From NCBI GenBank assembly GCA_003167475.1, contig PMTB01000090.1, positions 393 to 12,776 on the forward strand: 12,384 bases of DNA. Reading direction: 5' to 3'. The stretch comes from a candidate division FCPU426 bacterium (GTDB lineage Bacteria > Oederibacteriota > PGYV01 > Palsa-1178). Position numbers and translations under genes: made by a program. Below, piece by piece: positions 1-8,296 of this stretch. The notes beneath the pieces are model-generated. The model did no database searches and had not been told where the DNA came from. It worked only from the letters and a program-made list of their open reading frames with translations. Each line of letters begins with the position of its first letter. Position 1 is the first letter of the stretch.

Positions 1-50
1 CAAAACTTTGTCAGCGCCAGGCACGACTTAACATAAAAACTTTGAGATAT

Positions 51-90
51 CCTGCCGAGCCGCTATGCGGCGGATTATATCCGCCTCTAC
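51..90 (-). repeat. GTAG-footed palindrome (REP-like)
   Basis: On the minus strand GTAG (90-87) is followed after one base by the stem GGCGGA / TCCGCC (85-80 with 74-69, loop TATAA). A competing palindrome, GCCGC-TAT-GCGGC, occupies 59-71. A GTAG tetranucleotide at the foot of an imperfect palindrome is the known design of REP sequences. It lies just beyond the terminator of the glycosyltransferase operon. Positions 1-50 show nothing recognisable. Confidence 0.5.
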
Positions 91-96
91 AAGATC

Positions 97-128
97 AAAA
101 AAAAAGGGACGGCATTACTGCCGCCCCT
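97..128 (-). terminator. Rho-independent terminator of the glycosyltransferase operon
   Basis: Minus-strand stem of nine pairs (one G-U): 128-120 pairs with 113-105, loop 119-114 (AGTAAT), followed by a run of nine T that begins with the last stem base (105-97). It lies 73 bases beyond the stop of the cyclophilin gene and closes the six-gene operon. Confidence 0.9.
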
Positions 129-134
129 GAAATA

Positions 135-189
135 CCCTCTGCGAGAGGGGGCTCCTTCGACAAGCTCAGGATATAAGCCCCATCTCTAC
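135..189 (-). repeat. Hairpins in the 3' untranslated region of the operon
   Basis: Two adjacent palindromes lie between the cyclophilin stop and the terminator. CCCTCT-GCG-AGAGGG occupies 135-149. A larger one pairs GGGGCT (148-153) with AGCCCC (176-181), with an inner CCT/AGG pair around TTCGACAAGCTC. A minus-strand GTAG stands at 189-186, four bases before that stem. From memory, the core CCTTCGACAAGCTCAGG is a motif that recurs in intergenic DNA of many unrelated bacterial genomes. It could be a repeat element or an mRNA-stabilising 3' structure. Confidence 0.45.
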
Positions 190-201
190 AGTGTGATTGA
201 T

Positions 202-783
202 TTACTTATACTCGATATAAACCTTTGTCATTTTATCGCCAATCACGATTTTATGCACCACGTCGAGGCCTTCTGTTACCTGGCCAAAAACCGTGTATTT
301 GCCGTCCAGGAACGGTACCGCGGCAAGACAGATATAGAACTGGCTTCCCGCCGAGTCCGGATCCTGCGCGCGCGCCATGGCCACTGTGCCGTCAAGGTGC
401 GGGTTCTTGTTGAACTCAGCCTTTATGTTGTAGCCCGGTCCGCCTGAGCCGTTACCTGCCGGGTCTCCGCCCTGTATAACAAAACCCGGCTCCACCCTGT
501 GAAAGGTAAGGCCGTTATAAAAGTTCGAAACCGCGAGCTTGATGAAATTTTCGCATGTCTTCGGGGCATCCGCAGTGAAGAACCTGAATTTGATGACGCC
601 TTTGGTCGTTTCAAGAACCGCTATGGGTTCTCCGGCTGTTTTTGCCGTTTCGGTCACGGCTTTCGCGCTTTCTGTTCCCTGTACCGCCATTTCCTTCACC
701 TCTCCTGATTTGCTTTCGCATGTCGCTCCCATTGCCACAAACATCACAACCACCGCAAAAAACGCCGTACAGATCTTTTTCAT
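202..783 (-). CDS. Exported cyclophilin-type peptidyl-prolyl cis-trans isomerase
   Basis: 193 aa. Catalyses cis-trans isomerisation of peptidyl-proline bonds, here probably outside the cytoplasmic membrane. Residues 1-22 form a signal peptide ending in Cys22; the preceding residues (G-A-T) are a poor lipobox, so lipid anchoring is possible but unproven. A charged linker (23-52) leads to a single cyclophilin domain (about 54-191) with the family signature: FHR 94-96, QGGD 104-107, GSQFYI 146-151, FGQV 166-169. This matches the short bacterial cyclophilins. The ATG follows AAGGAGG. The gene overlaps the stop of the flippase-like gene by four bases, so it is last in the glycosyltransferase operon and probably translationally coupled to it. 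It may help fold secreted proteins; any link to glycosylation is inferred only from position. Confidence 0.93.
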   Translation of the reverse strand: MKKICTAFFAVVVMFVAMGATCESKSGEVKEMAVQGTESAKAVTETAKTAGEPIAVLETTKGVIKFRFFTADAPKTCENFIKLAVSNFYNGLTFHRVEPGFVIQGGDPAGNGSGGPGYNIKAEFNKNPHLDGTVAMARAQDPDSAGSQFYICLAAVPFLDGKYTVFGQVTEGLDVVHKIVIGDKMTKVYIEYK

Positions 784-1829
784 TTTGCACCTTCCTCCTT
801 TTGTTTTTCTGTCATTATTTTTTTGAAAGTCAAACCTTCGGTGAACATAAATATCAGCCCGAGAATGATGATCGGAAAAAGAATCATGGCGTGCACTATG
901 AAAACATACGCCGCGGCCTGCTCCTTGGAGTAAGCGAACAATAGCATGATGGCCACCCCGAAAAACTCAAACGGCCCCACCCCGCCCGAAGTCGAAGGCA
1001 CCATGATGGCGAAGTTCGCCACCGCCATGATAAGGCAGATAAGCAGGAAATTGATCTGTATATTCATCGCGTATCCCAGCAGCCAGTAGGTGTACGCCTC
1101 AACTGTCCAGGCAAACAAAGACAGCCCGAAAACGATCAAAACATCCCTCATGCTTCCGAGCACCCCGAGCCCGTTGATGAAAGTGTCCAAAAAGCCGACC
1201 GCCTTCTCGCGCAAACTTACCGGAAAAATCCGCAACATAACGTGCACAAATTTTTCCGTGGCTTCCCTCTTATAAAGCAATAGCAGCATGAATACAAATA
1301 TGCCGATGAACACAAGGCTGCCCAAAACAGCGAAAACAAGCACGGCTTCTTTTATCCCGAAAGCCCTGCCAAAGATCATTATAGGCGCACCGGCCGACTG
1401 CCTGGGTATAAAGTGGAACGCCAGGTATCCTATGATAAAATAGAATATCATTACAAGCCCGTCAAAGACCCTCTCGATCACAACTGTCGCGAAAGTGGAT
1501 GACTTTGAAACTCCTTTTTTATTCCCCGTCATATACGCGCGGATAAACTCTCCCGCGCGCGCCGGCAGGACATTATTGAACATAAACCCCATGACCAGGT
1601 ACGGAAAAAGCTCGATAGCCTTAAAAGGCTTTATGTGCTTTAAGAGGTGGTGCCACCGCTCTGCCCTGATATAATACCCGCCAATGTATAAAACAATTGT
1701 CGCGCACAGGATGGGCACATTAATATGGCTTATCACCTGGAACAGTTCGTTATACTTGATGCCTTTAAGCACAAAGTAGAGGCAGACTATGGTAATAATA
1801 AGCCCAACCCAAAAGACCGCTTTTTTCAT
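780..1829 (-). CDS. Flippase-like membrane protein, LPG synthase transmembrane (UPF0104) family
   Basis: 349 aa with about eight membrane segments. It has hallmarks of the lysylphosphatidylglycerol synthase N-terminal/UPF0104 family: RAERW at 55-59, NNVLPARAGEF at 85-95, ERVFDG at 119-124, and STSGGVGPFE at 279-288. No C-terminal aminoacyl-transferase domain follows, so it is a stand-alone membrane domain. Such proteins commonly sit beside GT2 and GT-C glycosyltransferase genes, and a role in lipid or lipid-linked-sugar translocation has been proposed for the family; that role is inferred here. The gene starts two bases after the GT2 stop, with GGGAAG from the end of the GT2 gene as the likely ribosome-binding site, and overlaps the cyclophilin gene by four bases. 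Confidence 0.88.
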   Translation of the reverse strand: MKKAVFWVGLIITIVCLYFVLKGIKYNELFQVISHINVPILCATIVLYIGGYYIRAERWHHLLKHIKPFKAIELFPYLVMGFMFNNVLPARAGEFIRAYMTGNKKGVSKSSTFATVVIERVFDGLVMIFYFIIGYLAFHFIPRQSAGAPIMIFGRAFGIKEAVLVFAVLGSLVFIGIFVFMLLLLYKREATEKFVHVMLRIFPVSLREKAVGFLDTFINGLGVLGSMRDVLIVFGLSLFAWTVEAYTYWLLGYAMNIQINFLLICLIMAVANFAIMVPSTSGGVGPFEFFGVAIMLLFAYSKEQAAAYVFIVHAMILFPIIILGLIFMFTEGLTFKKIMTEKQKEEGAK

Positions 1830-1831
1830 TT

Positions 1832-2644
1832 TTACTTCCCGCCTTTTTTGATCTCTTTGATATAAGCCGGGCTTATCACGTCAAAAAGTTTTTTTGTGAA
1901 CTTATCGTATTTCTTTACGCCCCACTTCTGGAGCAGGAACTGCCCCATCACCTTCAGCGTGGAAAGCCCATACTGCATGGACCTGAAAAAATTGATGGAA
2001 GAGGCTTCCTTAAAGTACCTTGTCGGCACCGGGACCTCGCTGGATTTAAAGCCGTTTATCTCCACCTGGGCTATGACCTCGGTGTCAAAGACAAAGTCGT
2101 CGGAATTCAGGGTGAACGGGATCGTGATAAGAAGTTTCCTGCTGTACGCCCTGAAACCCGTGTGCAGTTCCGAGTAATGCTTGCCGAAACATTCGTTCTC
2201 TATAAAGGTCAGCACCTTGTTTGATATGTATTTGTAAAGCGGCATGCCGCCGCGCAGGGCGCCTTCGCCGAGCATCCTGGATCCAAGCACAAAATCAGCG
2301 TGGCCGTTAAGGATGGGGGATATCATTTCAGGCACGAGCCTGGAATCGTACTGGTTATCCGGGTGCAGCATCACTATCACGTCAGCGCCGTCTTTTAAAG
2401 CCTCTATGTAACAGGTCTTCTGGTTCCCGCCGTAGCCTAAATTCTGTATATGCACTATGGTCTTGATCCCCAGCTGTTTTGCGACGGTCACGGTCTCGTC
2501 CTTTGACACGTCATCAACCAATATAACCTTGTCCACGATGCCCTTTGGTATATCCCTGTATGTCTGCTCCAAAGTTTTGGCCGCGTTATAAGCCGGCATG
2601 ACCACGACAACTTTCGCTTTTTTACCTCGGGTATAGGACGTCAC
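1832..2644 (-). CDS. GT2 glycosyltransferase, polyprenyl-phosphate sugar synthase-like
   Basis: 270 aa, GT-A fold, family 2, resembling dolichyl-phosphate mannose synthase (DPM1/DPMS). VVVVMPAYNA (12-21) opens the nucleotide-binding fold, DD at 44-45 is the first acidic pair, and HPDNQYD (94-100) stands at the metal-binding DxD position, the variant typical of this subfamily. There is no membrane tail, so it should act at the cytoplasmic face, moving a sugar from a nucleotide donor to polyprenyl phosphate; the sugar cannot be told from sequence. The start is GTG at 2644, supported by GAGGAGGT (2654-2661) eight bases upstream; no in-frame ATG lies before the fold. The first 23 bases overlap the upstream GT-C gene, so coupling is likely. 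It would supply the donor for the GT-C enzymes in this operon. Confidence 0.9.
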   Translation of the reverse strand: MTSYTRGKKAKVVVVMPAYNAAKTLEQTYRDIPKGIVDKVILVDDVSKDETVTVAKQLGIKTIVHIQNLGYGGNQKTCYIEALKDGADVIVMLHPDNQYDSRLVPEMISPILNGHADFVLGSRMLGEGALRGGMPLYKYISNKVLTFIENECFGKHYSELHTGFRAYSRKLLITIPFTLNSDDFVFDTEVIAQVEINGFKSSEVPVPTRYFKEASSINFFRSMQYGLSTLKVMGQFLLQKWGVKKYDKFTKKLFDVISPAYIKEIKKGGK

Positions 2645-4871
2645 TCGGTACTACCTCCTCGTCGCCGGTCTCGGGATTGCGCCAGTAAAACTGCATTTTG
2701 GAATAATGGATCGATTCATGATACCTCAACTGTATGGTGTGGAACCCGGCGCTCAAATGCGCGGAGCCCCTGCCGTCAGGCGCGCCTTTGCCCTCGCCGT
2801 TGGTCTTAAGCACTTCCTTGCCGTCCATATATAGGTCCGAAAAATCATTTGATTTGGTTATGAAGATGTAGTCGGCTGTTTTTTCGGCTTTAAAACGTCC
2901 GGTCCACTTTACTGAAAACGGCCCCATGATGGGGTCTATGGTCCAGTTGAAGAGTATGAACGGGTCGAGCCTTGTAAAGAGCGGGGCGCCCTTCCAGTCT
3001 ATCCCCCTGTAATACGCGCCTGTGAGGCCGTTTACTTTGGCGGTTTCCTGGTAGGCTTTCACAGCCTCGTATGGCACCTCGTAAGTAAAATACAGTACTT
3101 CCGTCGGGATGAATTTGTGCCTAACCTCGCTGTATTTCCCGCCCGGGTACATTTTTTTAATTATGGGCAGCAGCGGCATGTATGATTCGTCAAGCACATA
3201 TGAGAAGTTCTTCCTCAACTTGCTCTGTATGGGAACGCAATCAGCCAGGGAAAACTGCACAAAATTTTCGTACGGATAGGCCGCAAACCTGAAAGTGTAA
3301 CTTTCCACCCAAGCGGGCGGCACCATTGCCTGCCAATCATCCCCCAGGGAATGCACATACCTGCCGACCGAGAATTCGTCGGTTGAAAATTCGGCCCACG
3401 AACCCGGGTTGTTTCCGAATTTGTCAAAGTACCTGTCGTAGTTGAGATAACCCACGCAGGCGAGCAGGACCGCGCCCGCTATCATAACAGTTTTTGTGAA
3501 ATTTTTGCCGTACTGTTCCCTGGCGTACCCCAGTATTTTCCACACAGCCACCACGACGAATAAAAGTACTATGGGGATCTCCGCAATGGTCCTGTATGCC
3601 TGCGGCGACTCGGTCGAGAAGAGCCCGGCCTGCATGAACGAAAAATACATGCTCATCATGAGGAAGTACCGGGGCTTGAAAATATTTATAAGCGCGTAAC
3701 CAAACCCGAGCACCAGGAAGATCCCGGTTATGAAATCAAGCATGGGCATGGCGCCCGCGTTATGCCTGGGGTTGCCGTCGCCCTTGTAATTATACATGAG
3801 CATGGTATACGCGAAGCTCTCGGCGTAAAGTTTGGTCCAATGCTTGTTCTTCCCGTCCTTTTCCACGTACCTGCCGCCCACCTCATGCAGCATTTCCTGG
3901 TTGAATATGGAAACAACGGCCTGCCTGCTGGAAAACTGCTCGGGATTCTTAAGCGCGTAGTGAAAGAGCGGAAAGATCACGATCATAAACGCCGCGAGCG
4001 CGATCAAAATATTTTTCCAATTTTTTACATAGAACTTCATTTCAGTGACAAGTATGTAGGCGCAGAAAAGCAGCAGGCCCGCCGGTATAAGGCGGCCCGC
4101 AAGGTATGAGTAAAGCGCGAGCGCCGTAAGCACCCCGAGCATTATGAAATCAAACGGCTTCCTTTTCACATACGTGCGCCACGCGAAGTAGAAACACAGT
4201 ATGGCCAGGAAAACCGTGACTATTCCCAGGAACCCTATCCTGCTGAAATTGACATGCCAGCTCGTCACCGCGATGAGGAACCCCGCGACTATGGCCATCC
4301 TGGGCCCCATAAGGCGCCGCACGAGGAAATAAAAAGCCGGGATGCAAAGCACTCCAAACACGATGGAAACGGCCCTTATCTGCATCACTCCTATGCCGAA
4401 AAGCTTGAAAAATGCGGCGATAAAATACATGTACATGGCCGCGTTCTGCGTCCATCTTTCTATATACACGGGCAGCCTGGTGCCGTCCACTTCTATCCCG
4501 TTCATGATATTTATGGCTTCGTTCCCGTTCTGGCCCTCGTCCCTGAAGCACCCGGCGGGAATCTGGTCCATCATATAGATCCTGAAGAATATGCCGACAA
4601 GCATCAACCCCAGAAATGCCAGGGCCTCGACTTTCGCGTCAAGCGGCTCTTCAAGGCCGTCTTTTTTGGATGAATTATCCGCGAGTATGAATACGGTTAC
4701 GGCAAGCGTGAAAAAAACAAGCCCCGGCAGCCACCACTTTTGGACGAACATGCACCACTGCCCCATCAGCGCCAGGGTCAGCGAAGCCGCCGCCAGGTTG
4801 AACGGCCCGAAACCGCTTATCCTCCTGAACAAAGTATTCCCGCTCTTTTTTGCAGTTTTTTTCTTTTTCAT
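2622..4871 (-). CDS. GT-C membrane glycosyltransferase (GT39/PMT-like) with C-terminal PA14 domain
   Basis: 749 aa. After a Lys-rich cytoplasmic N-terminus come about eleven membrane segments (roughly 24-470). The first large outer loop carries RDEG at 110-113; D111/E112 match the acidic catalytic pair of GT39/ArnT-like GT-C enzymes, which use polyprenyl-phosphate sugars. A soluble middle part (about 477-610) is followed by a PA14-type beta domain (615-749) that starts GLTGAYYRG and has the D-LYMDG-KEV and GFHTIQLRY pattern of that family. PA14 domains often bind glycans, so the tail may hold the acceptor or product outside the cell. The gene starts five bases after the 405-aa gene and runs 23 bases into the GT2 gene. 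Donor and acceptor are unknown. Confidence 0.85.
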   Translation of the reverse strand: MKKKKTAKKSGNTLFRRISGFGPFNLAAASLTLALMGQWCMFVQKWWLPGLVFFTLAVTVFILADNSSKKDGLEEPLDAKVEALAFLGLMLVGIFFRIYMMDQIPAGCFRDEGQNGNEAINIMNGIEVDGTRLPVYIERWTQNAAMYMYFIAAFFKLFGIGVMQIRAVSIVFGVLCIPAFYFLVRRLMGPRMAIVAGFLIAVTSWHVNFSRIGFLGIVTVFLAILCFYFAWRTYVKRKPFDFIMLGVLTALALYSYLAGRLIPAGLLLFCAYILVTEMKFYVKNWKNILIALAAFMIVIFPLFHYALKNPEQFSSRQAVVSIFNQEMLHEVGGRYVEKDGKNKHWTKLYAESFAYTMLMYNYKGDGNPRHNAGAMPMLDFITGIFLVLGFGYALINIFKPRYFLMMSMYFSFMQAGLFSTESPQAYRTIAEIPIVLLFVVVAVWKILGYAREQYGKNFTKTVMIAGAVLLACVGYLNYDRYFDKFGNNPGSWAEFSTDEFSVGRYVHSLGDDWQAMVPPAWVESYTFRFAAYPYENFVQFSLADCVPIQSKLRKNFSYVLDESYMPLLPIIKKMYPGGKYSEVRHKFIPTEVLYFTYEVPYEAVKAYQETAKVNGLTGAYYRGIDWKGAPLFTRLDPFILFNWTIDPIMGPFSVKWTGRFKAEKTADYIFITKSNDFSDLYMDGKEVLKTNGEGKGAPDGRGSAHLSAGFHTIQLRYHESIHYSKMQFYWRNPETGDEEVVPSDVLYPR

Positions 4872-4876
4872 TCATG

Positions 4877-6094
4877 TCACCTTTCCAGGTATTTTGAAAC
4901 CGACCCGTCGCCGGCTATGTACTGTATGGAATTATCCGCCTCCACCGTCCTGTTGAAGGACATGACGGCGCTGTAAAGCACAAAGAATACCACAAAACCG
5001 TAGAGCAGGTTGCGGGCGGTAAAGTAAGGATTTTTTTTCATTTCCAGGTATTGTGAAAAATCATTTATGCCTTTCATGCCGACCAGATAAAGACAGAAGT
5101 AAAACGGCGTTATAAAAAGATATGTCCGGGACAAGGGCTCAAATGCCGCGAAAAATCCCGCCAAAAGCGCGGTCAGCGCCAGCAGGCTGACCAGTGTCAT
5201 GATCCCGGCCGTCTTTTCCCTAAGTTCCGAGCTTACCATGATGAAGAACGCCATGTAAAAAAAGACGGTAAAGAACATAGGCAGGGATTTGGACCATAGA
5301 AACCCGTCCCTGAAAAACGAATCCACGGTCCATGTCTTGACGTCAAAAAGGCCGTTGTTTCTCAGGTACTCCATCGAGAAATTCTGTATGAATACGTATG
5401 CTGACAATGCCGCGACAACCACCCCGAAAACCGCCAGCGTTGCCGTGAAGACCACGGGAAAATTTTTCCTGTTTGTTTTATCGTTTACTTTGAGCAGCGC
5501 GTAGATCAAAAAAGCCGCGCCGAACGCGGCGGAAATCCAGCCGTTCAAAAGCATGAGCGCGGAAAACACCAGCAAACCGGTGTACTTTTTTTTCGGTACC
5601 AAAAAATACGCGCAATAAAAAGAGGCCCCGAATAGGAGCATGGTAAGCGCGGTCTCGGCCCCGGAAAACGCCCCGAGCATGACAGGCGGGGATATCCCGA
5701 AAAGCAGCATGGCTATAAAACTTAATTCCCTGCCCAGGAAATCAAGGGCAATCTTGTAAAAAATTATCAGGAGCATTGCAAACATGGCCAGATCAAGGAC
5801 ATATATAACTGATATCATGCTGCTTTTGCCGCTGAGCTTGCACACGGGACTTAGAACCAGCTGGTAAAGCATGCCGTTGGACCATTTTTTGGACGGAAGA
5901 TCCCTAAAAGCCTTTGAAAAGTCAAGGTCGGCTATAGCCGCAGACTTATTTATGGAATTAAAAGCCTCAATATCCGGGAACATGAGGGCGTTATTCGTAT
6001 AATACATGGAAAGCGCGGCCTGAAAAATAAAAATTGCCAGGGCAGTGATTATAATGCCATTAAGCGGCAATCCCTTAAAAAAATTAACCTTCAT
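4877..6094 (-). CDS. Polytopic membrane protein, probable GT-C glycosyltransferase
   Basis: 405 aa with about ten hydrophobic segments. The N-terminal layout is that of a GT-C enzyme: one membrane helix (13-31), then an outer loop with acidic residues (PDIEAF, D41 and E43). It also has an SGAETAL stretch comparable to SGMEIGI in the neighbouring 672-aa protein, suggesting distant paralogy. It is shorter than usual GT-C enzymes and has no large C-terminal soluble domain; only about 25 residues follow the last membrane segment. The ATG directly follows the stop of the upstream gene, with AGGAGG inside that gene's last codons as ribosome-binding site. Family membership is inferred from topology and context, so an inactive or partner subunit is possible. 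Confidence 0.7.
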   Translation of the reverse strand: MKVNFFKGLPLNGIIITALAIFIFQAALSMYYTNNALMFPDIEAFNSINKSAAIADLDFSKAFRDLPSKKWSNGMLYQLVLSPVCKLSGKSSMISVIYVLDLAMFAMLLIIFYKIALDFLGRELSFIAMLLFGISPPVMLGAFSGAETALTMLLFGASFYCAYFLVPKKKYTGLLVFSALMLLNGWISAAFGAAFLIYALLKVNDKTNRKNFPVVFTATLAVFGVVVAALSAYVFIQNFSMEYLRNNGLFDVKTWTVDSFFRDGFLWSKSLPMFFTVFFYMAFFIMVSSELREKTAGIMTLVSLLALTALLAGFFAAFEPLSRTYLFITPFYFCLYLVGMKGINDFSQYLEMKKNPYFTARNLLYGFVVFFVLYSAVMSFNRTVEADNSIQYIAGDGSVSKYLER

Positions 6095-8113
6095 TTATTT
6101 CCTCCTCTGCAAAAACCAGTAATGAAATGCATTATACCTGTTTACGGACTTTTCTTCAAGTTTAACACGCGCTTTATTTGCCTTGATAAAAGAGCCTGGT
6201 ATGGTGATTTCCTGCTCAAAATAGGTCTTTCCCGATGCCGTTGTCTTCCACTGTGCCGCCGCTGCGCCGTCTATGCTGACCTTCTGTAAGCTCTCCGGGG
6301 AATCATAAACACGGCGCACTATTTTCAGGTCGGCTCCCGGAACCAGCCCGGTTATCGTAAATTCCTCGCCGCCGCCCGTGATCCTGCCTGCCTCAAGTAT
6401 CTCTGCTTTGGTGCCAAAACTGAAATCCTGCTCGAACATGGTGCCGGGCACATTTGGCGGCCCCTTGGTGAATATCCTGTATGAGTGGGCTTTTTCGTCG
6501 CGCATGTCCGCCACATCAAGGACATCAACCTGCGAGAAAGCGTCCTTTTCAGTATGATCATTTTTCATGGTGTCGCCGCTGTTAAAAAGTGAAAAATCAG
6601 TTTCCACGGCCACCTCGGGTGAACCCACCACAAAATAAGCCGGTTCCTTATCAAGGTTAAAAGTGGCAAGCCTGGGTTTTTTAAACATTGTAAAACGCTC
6701 GTAATTAAACCATCCCAGGTGGACCATCCAGTACTTGGGCCTTACATGCTCGAGTTCCTCAAATACGGTACCGAGCCCGTCCCTGAAAACTTTAGCCTGG
6801 CCGTTCGTGGCAAGGCCGACAAGGTCAAATATCTTCGCGTCGGAAAAATAAGTTATGGCCCCCGCGTCATTGATGGCCACGCGCTCGCCCGGCGGTATAT
6901 GTTCTTTCACCCACTTGCCCGCGGATATGGACTGCTTCATGATATCCCTACAGTCGCGGCCGAAATTTACGGCATTGGCCCATATGGTGAAGACGTTGAA
7001 TATGATAAATAGCGACAACACAGCCGTTCTAATGACGGCTTTATTTTTATTATCCCCGAACCTCTCCAGAAGGAACCCCATGCCAAACGCCAGGAACAGG
7101 CAGAAAATTATGATAAAAGGCATGGAATACCTGTAGTTATGCACGGTGGCAAAACTGGAAAATATCGTGGACAAGACCCCAAGGAAAAACCACAGAAATG
7201 AAACAACAAATATGCCAGCTTTTTTCACCTTGAGCTCGTTCCACATGCCCGGAAGCAGGCCGATCAGAAATATCAGGTACGCGTAAGGCGGGAAATAATG
7301 ACCCGCGCCGCCGTTAAATATCCTTACCAGAAAATCCAGGTAATAATCTAACCCCTGTCTTATTATGTCCGTATAGTAAAAAAAGTTAAGTGAAAAATTC
7401 GACTTTGCCCTCATGGTGTTCGGCATAAAATCACCTGTGAACTTATAATTCATTATGAAATATATCATCCCCGCCGCTACCGGTATAAGGTACGGAAGGA
7501 ATTTTTCCTTTTTCATGTCAAAAAGCTTGTTAAAAAACTGCGCAGCCACCAGGGCCAGCACCATCATAAAACCTTCGGGCCTGATCATGGCAAGTATGCA
7601 TAAGCCCGGGATCCTCTGAACCAGCGGCGCGCCGCTGACCAAAAGGTAAAGGTTGGCGGATAACAATACCGAAAAGATCCCTATTTCCATCCCGGAAAAA
7701 TATCCCCAAAGAATATTGCCGTTGGTGACGAACAAAACTGCGGCAAAAACAGACATGACCTTATCAGAGGTGAGTTTAAAAGCTGTTTTATAAAGGAAAT
7801 AACCGCTGAAGTAAAGGCTGACGGCGCCTATAACGTAGGTGACTATGATTATGGAAGAGCCTTTCAGGAACAGAGCGAAAGGCACGAGCAAAAAGGCGTA
7901 AAGGAAGCTTGTGGCGCCGGAAGAATAACCGTCGCCTATCACATACTCGAAAAAATGTCCCGAGGCCATGTTCTTGGCGTACTGAAAATATATGAAAGCG
8001 TCGTCCAGGGGCGCGGACAGCTTAAAACCAGTATAAATAAACATGACGGCAAAAAAGCACAGAGCGGCCGCCGCGGAATATAACATCAGGTACCTTTTCA
8101 GATTGTTCTCCAT
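6095..8113 (-). CDS. GT-C membrane glycosyltransferase (AftB/ArnT-like topology) with C-terminal beta-rich domain
   Basis: 672 aa and first gene of the operon. The membrane part (about 8-385) starts with one helix and an outer loop holding PLDDAF with D37/D38, the acidic pair of GT-C transferases, followed by IYFQYAKNMASG and SGATS as in the arabinofuranosyltransferase-like group. RPEG at 178-181 is also typical of that group. The soluble part begins WVKEHIPPG (401-409) and contains NDAGAI (415-420), a stretch usual in these proteins. Residues about 555-672 are beta-rich and may be a carbohydrate-binding-like sandwich, which is inferred. The ribosome-binding site is GGAAAGGGG. A promoter lies at about 8167-8197. 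It probably transfers a sugar from a polyprenyl carrier outside the membrane. Confidence 0.82.
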   Translation of the reverse strand: MENNLKRYLMLYSAAAALCFFAVMFIYTGFKLSAPLDDAFIYFQYAKNMASGHFFEYVIGDGYSSGATSFLYAFLLVPFALFLKGSSIIIVTYVIGAVSLYFSGYFLYKTAFKLTSDKVMSVFAAVLFVTNGNILWGYFSGMEIGIFSVLLSANLYLLVSGAPLVQRIPGLCILAMIRPEGFMMVLALVAAQFFNKLFDMKKEKFLPYLIPVAAGMIYFIMNYKFTGDFMPNTMRAKSNFSLNFFYYTDIIRQGLDYYLDFLVRIFNGGAGHYFPPYAYLIFLIGLLPGMWNELKVKKAGIFVVSFLWFFLGVLSTIFSSFATVHNYRYSMPFIIIFCLFLAFGMGFLLERFGDNKNKAVIRTAVLSLFIIFNVFTIWANAVNFGRDCRDIMKQSISAGKWVKEHIPPGERVAINDAGAITYFSDAKIFDLVGLATNGQAKVFRDGLGTVFEELEHVRPKYWMVHLGWFNYERFTMFKKPRLATFNLDKEPAYFVVGSPEVAVETDFSLFNSGDTMKNDHTEKDAFSQVDVLDVADMRDEKAHSYRIFTKGPPNVPGTMFEQDFSFGTKAEILEAGRITGGGEEFTITGLVPGADLKIVRRVYDSPESLQKVSIDGAAAAQWKTTASGKTYFEQEITIPGSFIKANKARVKLEEKSVNRYNAFHYWFLQRRK

Positions 8114-8166
8114 TGAAAACCCCTTTCCTAAAATCGCTTGGAGGTCTTTTGGCTTTTTTTAGAAAG

Positions 8167-8197
8167 ATTATAAAGGCTCGTAATTAGCGCAAATCAA
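8167..8197 (-). promoter_or_regulatory. Sigma70-type promoter of the glycosyltransferase operon
   Basis: Minus strand: perfect -10 TATAAT (8172-8167) and -35 TTGATT (8197-8192), spaced 19 bases, slightly long. It lies between the rplT terminator and the 672-aa gene, leaving a leader of about 45-50 bases. Confidence 0.6.
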
Positions 8198-8218
8198 CAG
8201 GTTCCCATAAAACCGAAG

Positions 8219-8246
8219 AAAAGAGCCCGGCGAACCGGGCTCTTTT
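8219..8246 (-). terminator. Terminator of the infC-rpmI-rplT operon
   Basis: Perfect 12-bp inverted repeat AAAAGAGCCCGG / CCGGGCTCTTTT (8219-8230 and 8235-8246). On the minus strand the loop is TTCG and the stem ends in TTTTC. It lies 50 bases after the rplT stop and before the promoter of the next operon. The T run is short, but the stem is strong. Confidence 0.85.
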
Positions 8247-8296
8247 TCAGCCTTTTATATACTTGAACGGGTCAAAAGCAACCCGCCATATTATCT

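Noticed and set aside
4254..4673. A 139-codon open frame on the plus strand within the PA14-fused GT-C gene
   Set aside because: Low-complexity His/Pro/Lys-rich reverse shadow of a long membrane-protein gene with clear motifs.
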